Source: Alphaproteobacteria bacterium
GTDB taxonomy: Bacteria; Pseudomonadota; Alphaproteobacteria; GCA-2731375
Assembly: GCA_021776235.1 (NCBI GenBank)
Contig: JAJFGG010000034.1
Span: forward strand, 1-45,383
Direction: 5' to 3'
DNA: 45,383 nt
Shown: one piece after another, positions 8,362 to 16,344 of the stretch
Numbering within the stretch: position 1 is the first letter of the stretch
Layout: each line of letters starts with the position of its first letter
Position numbers and translations under genes: made by a program
Notes under the pieces: model-generated
What the model was told of the DNA's origin: nothing
The model's database searches: none
The model's input: the letters and a program-made list of their open reading frames with translations, nothing else

Positions 8362-9216
8362 TCAGGCGGGCAGGGGCGCCAGCGCGGCCCAGGTATCGGT
8401 GCCCACGACGCCATCGTCGCCCAATCCGTTCGCGGCCTGGAACGCCTTGACGGCGGTTTCCGTGGCCGGTCCGAAATCCCCATCCGGTGACCCGGGCGAA
8501 AAGCCCTTGGCCTCCAGGGCCCGTTGCAGCCGTTCGACCAGATCGCCCTCGCTGCCGCGCCTGAGCGTCGAGAGCACTTGTTCACCATCGAGCGCGGCCA
8601 ATGCCCGCGCCGTTCGGTTGCGCCGGTCCTGAAGCCCGTTCAGACCGCCGTTGACGATCCGCGTCACGGCCTCGATGTTGTTGTCATCGGCCCATTCCAG
8701 GGCTGTCTTGCCCTGCCAGCGGCGGGTCGCCAGATAGTTTGCCGCGATCAGCCAGGCGGTGGTGGGGTCTATGGCGCGTTCCGGGTCGGCTTCCAGGTCG
8801 ATACCGAGGCGGGAACCATACTTGCGGTAATTGTCCCGTCCGGTCAGTTGCAAATAGCCGCGCCCGCGATAGCGAAATCCGTCGCCGGATTCCGGCGGGC
8901 CGTTGCCCATGCGGTTGGCATAGACATAATTGGCCAGTTTCTCGGAATTGCGTACATACGCGGCGGCCTGCGCCAGATCGCGAAAGTGTCTGGGGAATAC
9001 CGCCCGCAAACGCTCGGGCGTGGTATAGAACAGCGATTCAGAGACCCGTGTGAAGCCAACGGATTCGTGAGCGCACTGGCCAATCAGATTGGCGCCGCGA
9101 AGTGTATTATTAAGCGCACCCTGCCGGGCGATTTCATTTTCCGCTTGTTCCAGTCCGGCAATTGCCGTGTCCGCCGCGCCATCCGCCGCGGCACGCACCG
9201 CCGATGCCAATTTCAT
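8362..9216 (-). CDS. GH19 chitinase/endolysin-like hydrolase with peptidoglycan-binding domain
   Basis: This is a 284-residue protein. The ATG at 9216 is preferred over the in-frame ATG at 9231 because GGAGG lies eight bases before it. Residues about 35-200 are a glycoside hydrolase family 19 domain: the general-acid glutamate is in CAHES (about residue 51), and the substrate-cleft motif is YRGRGYLQLTGRDNY. Residues about 215-284 form a PG_binding_1 domain (DLVERLQRALEAKGF, then DGDFGPATETAVKAFQ). GH19 enzymes with this C-terminal domain commonly cleave peptidoglycan and occur as phage or prophage lysins. No signal peptide is visible, which suits holin-dependent release or cell-associated use, but no other phage gene is nearby. 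The gene ends 15 bases from the convergent Sel1 gene. Confidence 0.9.
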   Translation of the reverse strand: MKLASAVRAAADGAADTAIAGLEQAENEIARQGALNNTLRGANLIGQCAHESVGFTRVSESLFYTTPERLRAVFPRHFRDLAQAAAYVRNSEKLANYVYANRMGNGPPESGDGFRYRGRGYLQLTGRDNYRKYGSRLGIDLEADPERAIDPTTAWLIAANYLATRRWQGKTALEWADDNNIEAVTRIVNGGLNGLQDRRNRTARALAALDGEQVLSTLRRGSEGDLVERLQRALEAKGFSPGSPDGDFGPATETAVKAFQAANGLGDDGVVGTDTWAALAPLPA

Positions 9217-9626
9217 TATGGCTGCCTCCATATGCTCATGGTTTCAGCAATAGGAAGCACCATATTGCACGCAGGCGGGCGCAGACGAAAGCCATTTCCG
9301 CCGGGTGCCGGCGCTGGCGCTGCTGCGGTCCAGATTGTCCAGGAGGCCTTGATGATGTGCTTTCTGCCCAGCAAAGGTGCGGCGGTACGTGTTGATGGCA
9401 CACCCAAGCGGCCCGGACCCCTGGATAAACTGAACGCACATCACGAGCTTGTCTTCCGGCGACGCTGGTTGGTTGGCGAATTAGCAGATGCGAAGAAAAA
9501 AATTTGCCGATCAGCGCCACCCTGCCACTGCCGCTTTTGGGGTGATCTCCTCGTCACGGTTACGTGGCCTGAACCGGCGCTATGTGCCAAAAGCGGAAAT
9601 CACGCCGGACTAGGGCTGTCACCAAA
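9217..9626. other. Intergenic region with a 10-bp inverted repeat
   Basis: About 410 bases lie between the GH19 gene and the cyclase gene. The only structure seen is CCGCTTTTGG at 9531-9540 with its exact complement at 9587-9596, separated by 46 bases. The open frames here are short and not protein-like. No RNA gene was recognised. Confidence 0.4.
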
Positions 9627-10772
9627 TCAGGAGACCGCGTAAACTTGCTGCGGCGTCGCAAATCCCTTGAATTCCACAAAGCCCAGATCGTTCACCCGAT
9701 CCGGCACAAGTTCGGCAAACGCTGCAGAGCAGACGGCTTCGACCCCTTGTTGTGAAGCCGCACCCAAAAGACGTGATGTTATGTTCACTGCTGGACCAAT
9801 GGCTGTAAAATCCAGCCGCGTCAGCCCGCCAATATTGCCATAGTGGATCTCGCCAACATGGTAGGCCGCTCGGAATTTTGTCCCAGCCGCAGCCAGTTCG
9901 GCCCGGGCGTCCTCGACTGCTGACAGCGCGGAAAACGCCGCCCCCTCTTCTGCAGTGAGGTCATGCGGTGTCGGGAAGATTGCCAACATGCCATCGCCCA
10001 TCAGTTTCAATACGTCGCCACCGTTCTTTACGACCGGCTGCTCCAATGCCTCAAAGTACCTGTTCAGCATCCCGACAGTTTCGGAGATTGGCAGCCGGTT
10101 TGATTGTTCCGTAAAACCGTCGATATCCGTAAAAAGAATAACAGCCCTGATCATCTCGGCATCGCCACGCCGGACCATTCCTGCATTCACCCGCGCGCCC
10201 GCGTCCCGGCCAAGGAAAGTAGCCAGCAAGCTTGAAGCACTTTCTTCGCGCACGTGGGATTCGACGACTCTTGCAAGGGGTGCAGCGATGCGGCGACAAA
10301 TCTCAAATTGTTCGTCGGAAAGGCCGCCTGCGCGCTTCACGCCTATGCCCAATAAAGCGTTTTCTTCGTTTATCGCAATCAAAGGAAGAGCAGTAAATTC
10401 AGTAAAACCAGAGTCAATCAGCCTTTTTGAGCCAGGATGTGCATCAAATTCCGGCATATTGCCGATGCGATACCTGACTGGCCTCTCAGTTGTTCTCGCC
10501 ACATCAACGACACTGTCAACGTGAATAGGGCTCTGAAAATCTGCGTGCGTAAATTCACGATCATACATCCCGCCGTCGGAAGACCAAACAAATCGCTTGC
10601 CGCTCGCGAGGGGGTTCTTTGGCTTTTGGTAAAGTACGAAAAGGTCGACCTCAACACCCGCGCCAACCAATCTCCGGGCAATTTCGGCGACGGTTTCAGT
10701 ATAATTGGTCCGTGGTGGCGCACCGCTGGCAAGCCAGCTCAACAGGGCCTGGACTTTTAGTGAGGTTGTCAT
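9627..10772 (-). CDS. Class III adenylate cyclase with N-terminal GAF-like domain
   Basis: This 381-residue protein starts at ATG 10772 (MTTSLKVQALLSWLASG), the usual beginning for this architecture, with AGGG upstream. The TTG 47 codons earlier is open but unlikely. Residues about 20-190 look like a GAF-type sensor domain. Residues about 210-380 are the catalytic domain: ILFTDIDGFTE gives the metal-binding aspartate, LKLMGDGMLAIF contributes the purine-contacting lysine and second aspartate, and RLDFTAIGPAVNITSRL has the second substrate-choosing aspartate and the transition-state asparagine. Lysine with aspartate indicates ATP, so cAMP is the likely product. The protein is soluble. The IS91-family element sits just upstream and may have displaced its promoter. 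Confidence 0.9.
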   Translation of the reverse strand: MTTSLKVQALLSWLASGAPPRTNYTETVAEIARRLVGAGVEVDLFVLYQKPKNPLASGKRFVWSSDGGMYDREFTHADFQSPIHVDSVVDVARTTERPVRYRIGNMPEFDAHPGSKRLIDSGFTEFTALPLIAINEENALLGIGVKRAGGLSDEQFEICRRIAAPLARVVESHVREESASSLLATFLGRDAGARVNAGMVRRGDAEMIRAVILFTDIDGFTEQSNRLPISETVGMLNRYFEALEQPVVKNGGDVLKLMGDGMLAIFPTPHDLTAEEGAAFSALSAVEDARAELAAAGTKFRAAYHVGEIHYGNIGGLTRLDFTAIGPAVNITSRLLGAASQQGVEAVCSAAFAELVPDRVNDLGFVEFKGFATPQQVYAVS

Positions 10773-11021
10773 CAAATCTACCCTGGATCTATCGCCAACT
10801 GGCAATTTTGGACGCTCTTTTGGTGAAATTGGTTCGACGCTCAACGTGCTCGGAGTGCTGCCACCGGAGCATAGCTGCATCGGCATGGTTCGTCGACGAG
10901 CGCCATGTGACAAAAGACCCCAATACGTATTGATGTCCGTACCGGGTCAATGAACTAAATCGCTCCCGCGATAATTTGTGTCAGCGTGTGGTGAGGACTG
11001 CACGATAACGGGCAGGTCTGT

Positions 11022-11065
11022 CCTGTGTTGAGATTTGGGGTTTCCAGAACCTCACTCAACACAGG
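11022..11065 (+). promoter_or_regulatory. Hairpin overlapping the recombinase ribosome-binding site
   Basis: CCTGTGTTGAG at 11022-11032 is the exact complement of CTCAACACAGG at 11055-11065. The right half overlaps the AGGAG ribosome-binding site at 11063-11067, ten bases before the recombinase ATG. In RNA this 11-bp stem would hide the site, a plausible brake on recombinase translation or on read-through expression. Regulation is inferred; the pairing is seen. Confidence 0.55.
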
Positions 11066-11074
11066 AGCAGAGCC

Positions 11075-11965
11075 ATGACTGACAAAGCTATCAGCCCCTT
11101 GCGCCAGCGCATGATCGAGGACATGACGGTCCGGGGATTTACGCCGGGCACGCAGCGAGGATACCTTACAGCGGTCACGAATTTCACCAAATTTCTTGGC
11201 CGCTCACCGGACCAGGCGGCGGCCGATGACCTGCGGCGTTTTCAACTGGAGATGCGAACGAACGGGGCCTCGGCGACGACCATGAACGCCGCCGTCTCGG
11301 CCCTGCGGTTTTTCTTCGGCGTGAGCCTGGGCCGGGGCGATGCGAACGTCGGCATGACCACGGTGCGCGAGCCACGCAGGCTGCCGGTTATTCTAAGCCC
11401 CGAGGAGGTGGCGCGTCTGCTGGATGCAGCACCAGGGCTGAAGCACCGAGCGGCGCTGTCGGTGGCCTATGGTGCCGGACTGCGGGCAGCGGAGATCGTC
11501 TCACTCAAGCCCTCGGACATTGACAGCGACCGCATGGTGATCCGGGTCGAGCAGGGAAAAGGCCGCAAGGACCGTTACGCCAAACTTTCCGACCCCTTGC
11601 TCGATATCTTGCGGGCCTGGTGGCGGGAAGGGCACGAGCGTGGCAAGATGCTGCCTGGAGGCTGGCTGTTTCCCGGCCAGAACCCGGTCAATCCCCTGAC
11701 CACGCGGCAATTGAACCGGGCCTTCCATGGTGCCAGGGAGGCCGCCGGCATCGACAGGCCCGTTTCCCTGCATACGCTTCGCCACTGCTTTGCCACGCAT
11801 CTGCTGGAACAGAAGGTCGATATCCGGCTGATCCAGGTGCTGTTGGGTCACCGCAAGCTCGACACCACGGCGCGCTATAGCCACGTCGATAGCTCCACCT
11901 TGCGTGCCGTCAAGAGCCCGCTGGAGTTGCTGAGGGCCAAGGGCAGGAAAAAGAAGGCTCCATAA
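11075..11965 (+). CDS. Tyrosine recombinase (IS91-associated integrase)
   Basis: This 296-residue protein starts at ATG 11075 after an AGGAG site. The N-terminal SAM-like core-binding domain (about residues 10-95, with FTPGTQRGYLTAVTNFTKFL) is followed by the catalytic domain. The active-site residues are all present: R137 in GAGLRAAEIV, H233 and R236 in HTLRHCFATH, H259 in LLGHRKLDTT and the nucleophile Y268. The length and N-terminus resemble the integrase-like proteins carried by many IS91 elements, whose exact role in transposition is not settled. The gene is followed 12 bases later by the transposase gene, so the two are probably co-transcribed. Both look intact. Confidence 0.93.
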   Translation: MTDKAISPLRQRMIEDMTVRGFTPGTQRGYLTAVTNFTKFLGRSPDQAAADDLRRFQLEMRTNGASATTMNAAVSALRFFFGVSLGRGDANVGMTTVREPRRLPVILSPEEVARLLDAAPGLKHRAALSVAYGAGLRAAEIVSLKPSDIDSDRMVIRVEQGKGRKDRYAKLSDPLLDILRAWWREGHERGKMLPGGWLFPGQNPVNPLTTRQLNRAFHGAREAAGIDRPVSLHTLRHCFATHLLEQKVDIRLIQVLLGHRKLDTTARYSHVDSSTLRAVKSPLELLRAKGRKKKAP

Positions 11966-11977
11966 AGACCGGGCGTC

Positions 11978-13204
11978 GTGTCGCAAAAGAGACCGGGGGA
12001 AAGGCTGGAGGTCGCGGATATCTTCCGTGACCACGGTCCCGCCTGGCGCAAGGCCAGGGCCGGCCATCTGAGCCTCGGCCAGCTCAAGGCAATGTCGGCC
12101 ATCGAGTGCTGCCGCACGGCGGCGCTCGGCGGCCACGTGGCAGCCTGCCAGGATTGCGGCCACAGCCATATCGCCTACAATTCCTGCCGCAACCGCCATT
12201 GCCCCAAGTGTCAGGGCGCTGCTGCCAAGGAATGGCTGGCGGCGCGAGGGGCCGAGCTGTTGCAGGTGCCCTACTTCCACCTGGTCTTCACGCTGCCCAA
12301 ACCGATCAGTGACATTGCCTACCAGAACAAGGCCGTGGTTTACGACATCCTGTTCAAAACCGCTGCCCGAACCCTGATTGCCGTCGCCGCCAACCCGAAG
12401 CATCTCGGTGCCCGTATCGGCTTCACCGCCGTGCTCCATACCTGGGGCTCGGCAATGACCCATCATCCCCACCTGCATATCATCGCACCCGGCGGCGGCA
12501 TCTCGCCCGATGGCAAGAGCTGGATACCTTGCCGGCCAAACTTCTTTCTGCACGTGCGCGTGCTATCGAAACTGTTCCAGCGATTGTTCCTGGAGACCCT
12601 CACCGCTGCTCAGGTGGCCGGGCGCCTGCACTTCTTCAACGATCTGGCACATCTGTCCGAGCCAGATGCCTTCGCCGCGTACCTCGCGCCATGGCATGAC
12701 AGGGACTGGGTCGTCTACGCCAAAAAACCTTTCGCCGGACCCAGGACGGTACTCGCCTATCTCTCCCGTTACACCCACCGTGTCGCCATCTCGAACAGCC
12801 GCCTGATCAGCTGCGATGAGCGCGGCGTCGTCTTCAGGTACAAGGATTATCGGCGCAAAGGCCGCGAGAGATACACGACCATGACCCTGACATCGGATGA
12901 GTTCATCCACCGTTTTCTACTCCATGTACTGCCCAGCAGGTTCCACCGCATTCGCTATTATGGCCTGCTCGCCAACGGCCACCGCACCCACAACATCGCC
13001 CTGGCCCGAGATCTTCTTGGCCAACTGCTTGATGGGCCGACAATCTTGAGCGAGCCTGTCAGGGCCGCCGATGATGAGCCAGTTGAAGCGTCATCCCCAG
13101 CCTATCCATGTCCCGCTTGCGGCGGCGTCATGGTGATCATTGAACGCTTCGAAGCCGGCGCCCAGCCGCGTGCGCCGCCACCAACAAAGGCCGTGGCAGC
13201 ATGA
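11978..13204 (+). CDS. IS91-family Y2 HUH transposase
   Basis: This 408-residue protein starts at GTG 11978. The N-terminal zinc-binding region has the pattern CQDCG, then CRNRHCPKCQ (about residues 55-80). The HUH metal site is the HPHLH motif with H165 and H167. Two candidate nucleophilic tyrosines, Y261 and Y265, lie in YLSRYTHR with the Y-x3-Y spacing of IS91 proper, whereas the ISCR branch has only one. A second cysteine pair near the C-terminus (CPACG) may form a further zinc site. The enzyme nicks single-stranded DNA for rolling-circle transposition. The reading frame is complete, so the element may be active. Confidence 0.95.
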   Translation: MSQKRPGERLEVADIFRDHGPAWRKARAGHLSLGQLKAMSAIECCRTAALGGHVAACQDCGHSHIAYNSCRNRHCPKCQGAAAKEWLAARGAELLQVPYFHLVFTLPKPISDIAYQNKAVVYDILFKTAARTLIAVAANPKHLGARIGFTAVLHTWGSAMTHHPHLHIIAPGGGISPDGKSWIPCRPNFFLHVRVLSKLFQRLFLETLTAAQVAGRLHFFNDLAHLSEPDAFAAYLAPWHDRDWVVYAKKPFAGPRTVLAYLSRYTHRVAISNSRLISCDERGVVFRYKDYRRKGRERYTTMTLTSDEFIHRFLLHVLPSRFHRIRYYGLLANGHRTHNIALARDLLGQLLDGPTILSEPVRAADDEPVEASSPAYPCPACGGVMVIIERFEAGAQPRAPPPTKAVAA

Positions 13205-13482
13205 CAATTGGGCGATCCATAAACGCCAGCGACGCCGGCCATCACCGGCCACGGTGCCGCTCGCCTCAAGGCCACCGTGAGCCAACAAAACCGCCTCCAG
13301 GTCCCGCCAGCGTCAAGCCAAAATCGCCGCCAAACCGCCTTGCCGGTATCGTTGTTATCCAGATCCGCGCGAGCCAAAGGCACCGGCCACCGCCAAAAGC
13401 CGGCCTGCCGTCATCAAATCCCCATAGATCGAGTGGGCCGCGCCAGCGAGCCTAGAACCCCCGCGATTTCCTTCCCTGAGGC

Positions 13483-13543
13483 TTGTCCGACACCTGCCGA
13501 TCAAGCCCGTGGCAGCCGCATCGCCACGACAGGTGTCCGACAA
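13483..13543. repeat. Nested inverted repeat at the right side of the IS91 element
   Basis: TTGTCCGACACCTG at 13483-13496 pairs with CAGGTGTCCGACAA at 13530-13543 with one mismatch. An inner CGTGGC/GCCACG stem (13508-13513 and 13523-13528) sits inside it. IS91 replication origins (oriIS) lie downstream of the transposase gene and contain hairpins, so this is the best candidate here. The 278 bases between the transposase stop and the structure hold no recognisable gene. Confidence 0.5.
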
Positions 13544-13545
13544 CC

Positions 13546-13991
13546 CTTAACACGAAGAGACCGTTAGGGTTTTCTGATGTTACGCCCGGAGTTGGGGGCA
13601 TGGCAGAAGAGGCCGATCGTATGCACAGCGCGCCGCCGCCGCTATTTGCGCTGTAATGCACGAGGTCCGAGAACGGTGTGGCGTTCGACTGGGGCATGGG
13701 TGGAAGGTCGTGCGCGGGGGGGGGCTGGAGCGGTATTGCTGTGTTGCGGGCTGGTTGGATTTGAGACGCCAGGCTTGAGCGTCGTCGTATTTGCTTCGGG
13801 ATGCGAAGCTTCGTTTTCGAAGGCAAACTCTCTGTCACGGTGACGGGGTCGTTACCGGCGCACTTCGATTGTATAGACGCAGCCTTCCGGGATTTGTCCC
13901 CGACGCTTGCGGTTTTCTGGTTCTGGATAATATTTGCCGGTGACAGGCTTGTATGGGACACTGCCGACAGGTTTCAAACGAGGAGCATGCA
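13546..13991. other. Non-coding stretch between IS91 element and OsmC gene
   Basis: About 445 bases contain no recognisable gene on either strand. A run of nine G at 13716-13724 is the only oddity. A 169-residue open frame on the minus strand spans this stretch and the IS91 end, but it has no protein-like character. The last bases hold the AGGAG site at 13981-13985 for the OsmC gene. Confidence 0.4.
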
Positions 13992-14432
13992 ATGGCTGAA
14001 CCGGCTCTGGCCTATCAAGCAAGTTGTTACAGCATCGGCGTCGCTGGCCGGTCGGTTTGCAACGCACGCAATCATCATTGGGTCGCCGAGAACACCGGCG
14101 GTGAAGCGGTCGGTGCGGGCGAGCTGTTTTGCGCCTCCATCGCCGCCTGCGCGGTGAATATGGTCGAGACAATCGCCAGCACCGAAAAACGCGCCCTCGA
14201 TGGCATGGAAGTCAATGTCGCGGCCTACCGGGATTTCGACAAGCCCGGCGGTGATCTCTCGCTGTATGACGAGGTGCGCATAAATTTCCAGATGTGGGGC
14301 GTGAGCGATGACGATGCGCGCTTCCTGGTCAAGACGTGGAAGCAACGCTGACCCATCTATGGTTCAGTCGCCGTGGCGACTGCAGACACCATTGTGGACT
14401 TTACCGCCCAGGCTACAGCGCGGCCTAGGTGA
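13992..14432 (+). CDS. OsmC-family peroxidase-like selenoprotein (in-frame TGA read as Sec120)
   Basis: The start is ATG 13992, six bases after AGGAG (13981-13985). The first 119 residues are an OsmC/Ohr-fold protein with the usual first active-site cysteine, C53, in GELFCASIAACAVNM. At 14349-14351 the frame meets TGA exactly where the family has its second active-site cysteine (KQR-C-P). Beyond it the same frame continues with PIYGSVAVATADTIVDF and ends at TGA 14430-14432. The total of 146 residues matches the family's usual length of about 140. The 67-residue spacing between C53 and position 120 fits the cysteine spacing in E. coli OsmC (59 and 125). A hairpin with SECIS geometry follows the TGA. 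Family members reduce organic hydroperoxides in the cytoplasm; in Ohr the first cysteine is peroxidatic and the second resolving. Reading to 14351 only would give a truncated 119-residue product lacking half the active site. Confidence 0.85.
14349..14382 (+). promoter_or_regulatory. Sec-coding TGA and putative bacterial SECIS hairpin
   Basis: TGA (14349-14351) is followed by CAGTCGCC at 14365-14372, GT, then GGCGACTG at 14375-14382. This is a perfect stem, practically 7 bp closed by a CGTG tetraloop. The apical loop begins 21 bases after the TGA, inside the 16-37 base window of bacterial SECIS elements, and has G as its second base, as the consensus requires. The hairpin also encodes SVAVATA, so it is conserved coding sequence at the same time. 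SelB binding is inferred. Confidence 0.75.
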
Positions 14433-14478
14433 AACGGTTCCGGCGCTCTTGGCTCTCCGGCGATCCGGCCGTCATCGA

Positions 14479-16026
14479 TCACTCGGCCGCGACGTTGGAA
14501 CGTGCACCCCAGCGATAGACGAAGACCTCGTCCTCCAGGTCGATGGCGGGAAACTCGTCCTTCTCTCGCCAATAGTCCTGGGTGTGCTGCCATTGCCGCT
14601 TGTCGCCGCGCTTCGGCAGGATCGGCATGGCGCGTTTCAGGTAGTTGGGATTGAAGCTGTCCTCGTCCATCCAATCGAACAAGGGCATGTCCTTGTCCTG
14701 CTCGCCCAGCGCCGGCGCCACGCTGGTGGCGCCGCTCGCCTGCATGTGCTTCAGCAGGCGGCAGACGAAAGCCGCGATCAACTCGCTACGTAACGTCCAA
14801 CTGGCCCGGAAATAGCCGAACACCCAGGCCAGGTTCGGCACGCCGGTGAACATCATGCCGCGATAAGTTACCGTCTCGTGGAAATCGACAGATTTGCCAT
14901 CGATGGAAAACGCGATATCGCCCATGACGTTCATATTGAAGCCGGTGGCGGTGACGATGATATCGGCTTCCAGTTCTTCGCCCGATTGCAAAAGGATGCC
15001 GTTCTCGGTGAAGCGGTCGATATGGTCCGTGACCACCGACGCCTTGCCCGAGGCGATGCCATGGAAGAGATCGCCGTCGGGAACAAAGGCGATGCGCTGG
15101 CGCCACGGCAGGTAGGAGGGCGTGAAGTGCTTGTCGATATCATAGTCAGGGCCAAGCAGCGTACGGACCTGAGCCAACAGCTCCTTCTTCACCGCCTCCG
15201 GCGTCTCAAAGCACATGTCAGTGAAGGCGGCCTGGTCGTACATGATCTTGCGCCGCGTGATGTCATGGACCACCTCTTCGTCGACCTGTAGCTCGCGCAG
15301 GGTCTCGGCGATGTCGATGGCGTTGCGGCCGCTGCGGAAATAGGTTGGCGAGCGCTGCAGCATGGTCAGATGCGCCGCGGTCTCGGCCATGGCCGGAATG
15401 ACTGTCGCGGCAGTCGCGCCGGAGCCGATGACGAGGACGTTCTTGCCGGCATAGTCCAGGTCTTCGGGCCAGTTCTCGGGGTGCGCGATCACACCTTTGA
15501 AATCTGCCATGCCCGGCCAATCGGGCGTATAGCCCTCATGGTGTCGGTAGTAACCTTGGCACATCCACAGGAAGTTACAGGTGAAGCGAACCGTCTTGCC
15601 GGTCTCCGCGCCCACGGCCTCGATGGTCCAGAGGCTGTCCTCGTAGGACCAGTCGGCTTTGAGGATTTTATGGCCGTAACGGATGTATTGCGCCAGTTCG
15701 TTTTCTTCAATCACCTCGCCCATGTAAGAGAGGATTTCCTCGGCCGTCGCGATCGGCGGGCCGACCCAGGGCTTGAAGCCGTAACCGAAGGTGTGAAGGT
15801 CGCTGTCCGAACGGATACCGGGAAAGCGATGGGTCCACCAGGTGCCGCCGAAGCTCTCTTCCGCCTCCAAAATGACGAAGCTTGTATCCGGGCATTGCTG
15901 GCGAAGGTGATAGGCCCCGCCAATCCCGGAAATTCCCGCGCCGACGATCAGAACATCGTAATGTTCTGCGCCCGCTTCGACCGCCTGCTGGTGGGTGCCC
16001 TGTGTCCTTGCCTTCTGCATCGCCAT
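14479..16026 (-). CDS. FAD/NADPH-dependent Baeyer-Villiger-type monooxygenase
   Basis: This is a 515-residue protein. The ATG at 16026 is chosen because AAAGGAG lies nine bases upstream; the frame is open to 16113. The FAD-binding Rossmann motif is GAGISGIGGAYHL (about residue 28), followed by FGGTWWTHRFPGIRSDSD, which is typical of flavin monooxygenases. The type I BVMO fingerprint FxGxxxHxxxWP is complete in FKGVIAHPENWP (about residues 176-187). The NADPH Rossmann motif is GSGATAATVIP. The enzyme inserts oxygen next to a ketone to give an ester or lactone, or oxidises heteroatoms; the substrate cannot be read from sequence. It is cytoplasmic, appears monocistronic, and converges on the OsmC gene with a 46-base gap. 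Confidence 0.93.
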   Translation of the reverse strand: MAMQKARTQGTHQQAVEAGAEHYDVLIVGAGISGIGGAYHLRQQCPDTSFVILEAEESFGGTWWTHRFPGIRSDSDLHTFGYGFKPWVGPPIATAEEILSYMGEVIEENELAQYIRYGHKILKADWSYEDSLWTIEAVGAETGKTVRFTCNFLWMCQGYYRHHEGYTPDWPGMADFKGVIAHPENWPEDLDYAGKNVLVIGSGATAATVIPAMAETAAHLTMLQRSPTYFRSGRNAIDIAETLRELQVDEEVVHDITRRKIMYDQAAFTDMCFETPEAVKKELLAQVRTLLGPDYDIDKHFTPSYLPWRQRIAFVPDGDLFHGIASGKASVVTDHIDRFTENGILLQSGEELEADIIVTATGFNMNVMGDIAFSIDGKSVDFHETVTYRGMMFTGVPNLAWVFGYFRASWTLRSELIAAFVCRLLKHMQASGATSVAPALGEQDKDMPLFDWMDEDSFNPNYLKRAMPILPKRGDKRQWQHTQDYWREKDEFPAIDLEDEVFVYRWGARSNVAAE

Positions 16027-16344
16027 TGCCGCGCGCTCCTTTAATTTGGTCAACTGGCTTGGGCCACCGCTCGAATACGGCTGCCTGCCCGTCGGCCTGA
16101 TCTTACCTGCCAATATTCCTCGATAATGCCATTGATCACTGCTTTAGCGCCACCCGACATTGTGACGCAGGGACCCAATGCCCTGTTCCGCCTCTTTCCG
16201 TCAACTCAATCCGATTGCCTTTGGCTCGAAATTGAAGGCAGGCCGGATATGGTCATGATGCCGGTTGAGGCTCGAAAAGCCTGCATAAGTCTAGACCATC
16301 AAATGACCCAGAATAGCCCGGAAATGCTCTAACGTTCAGCTACA
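16027..16344. other. Intergenic region between divergent genes
   Basis: About 318 bases lie between the monooxygenase and the membrane/spermidine-synthase fusion gene. A 68-residue plus-strand frame (16126-16332) has no recognisable character. No repeat or RNA gene was seen. The region presumably holds both promoters. Confidence 0.35.

Larger units (their letters stand above)
10956..13545 (+). mobile_element. IS91-family insertion sequence (recombinase + Y2 transposase)
   Basis: The unit carries a tyrosine recombinase gene and an HUH transposase gene 12 bases apart on the plus strand, an arrangement known for a branch of IS91 elements. The ends are approximate. The left edge is placed after GAAC at 10952-10955, a tetranucleotide linked to IS91 insertion, though which end it should flank was not tested. 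The right edge is placed after the nested inverted repeat at 13483-13543. IS91 elements move by rolling-circle replication without terminal inverted repeats or target duplication, so exact ends cannot be read from one copy. Confidence 0.8.

Noticed and set aside
11501-12553. 350-residue minus-strand frame across the two IS91 genes
   Set aside because: It crosses the boundary of two well-defined plus-strand genes and has no family character.
13452-13961. 169-residue minus-strand frame between the IS91 end and the OsmC gene
   Set aside because: It spans the IS end and the OsmC leader, is rich in serine, proline and asparagine without domain pattern, and has no ribosome-binding site.
13992-14351. 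OsmC gene as a simple truncated or nonsense-mutated gene ending at 14351
   Set aside because: The family sequence continues in the same frame straight after the TGA to a normal C-terminus, the TGA sits precisely on a conserved cysteine, and a SECIS-like hairpin is at the right distance. A random nonsense mutation would not be expected to meet all three conditions.
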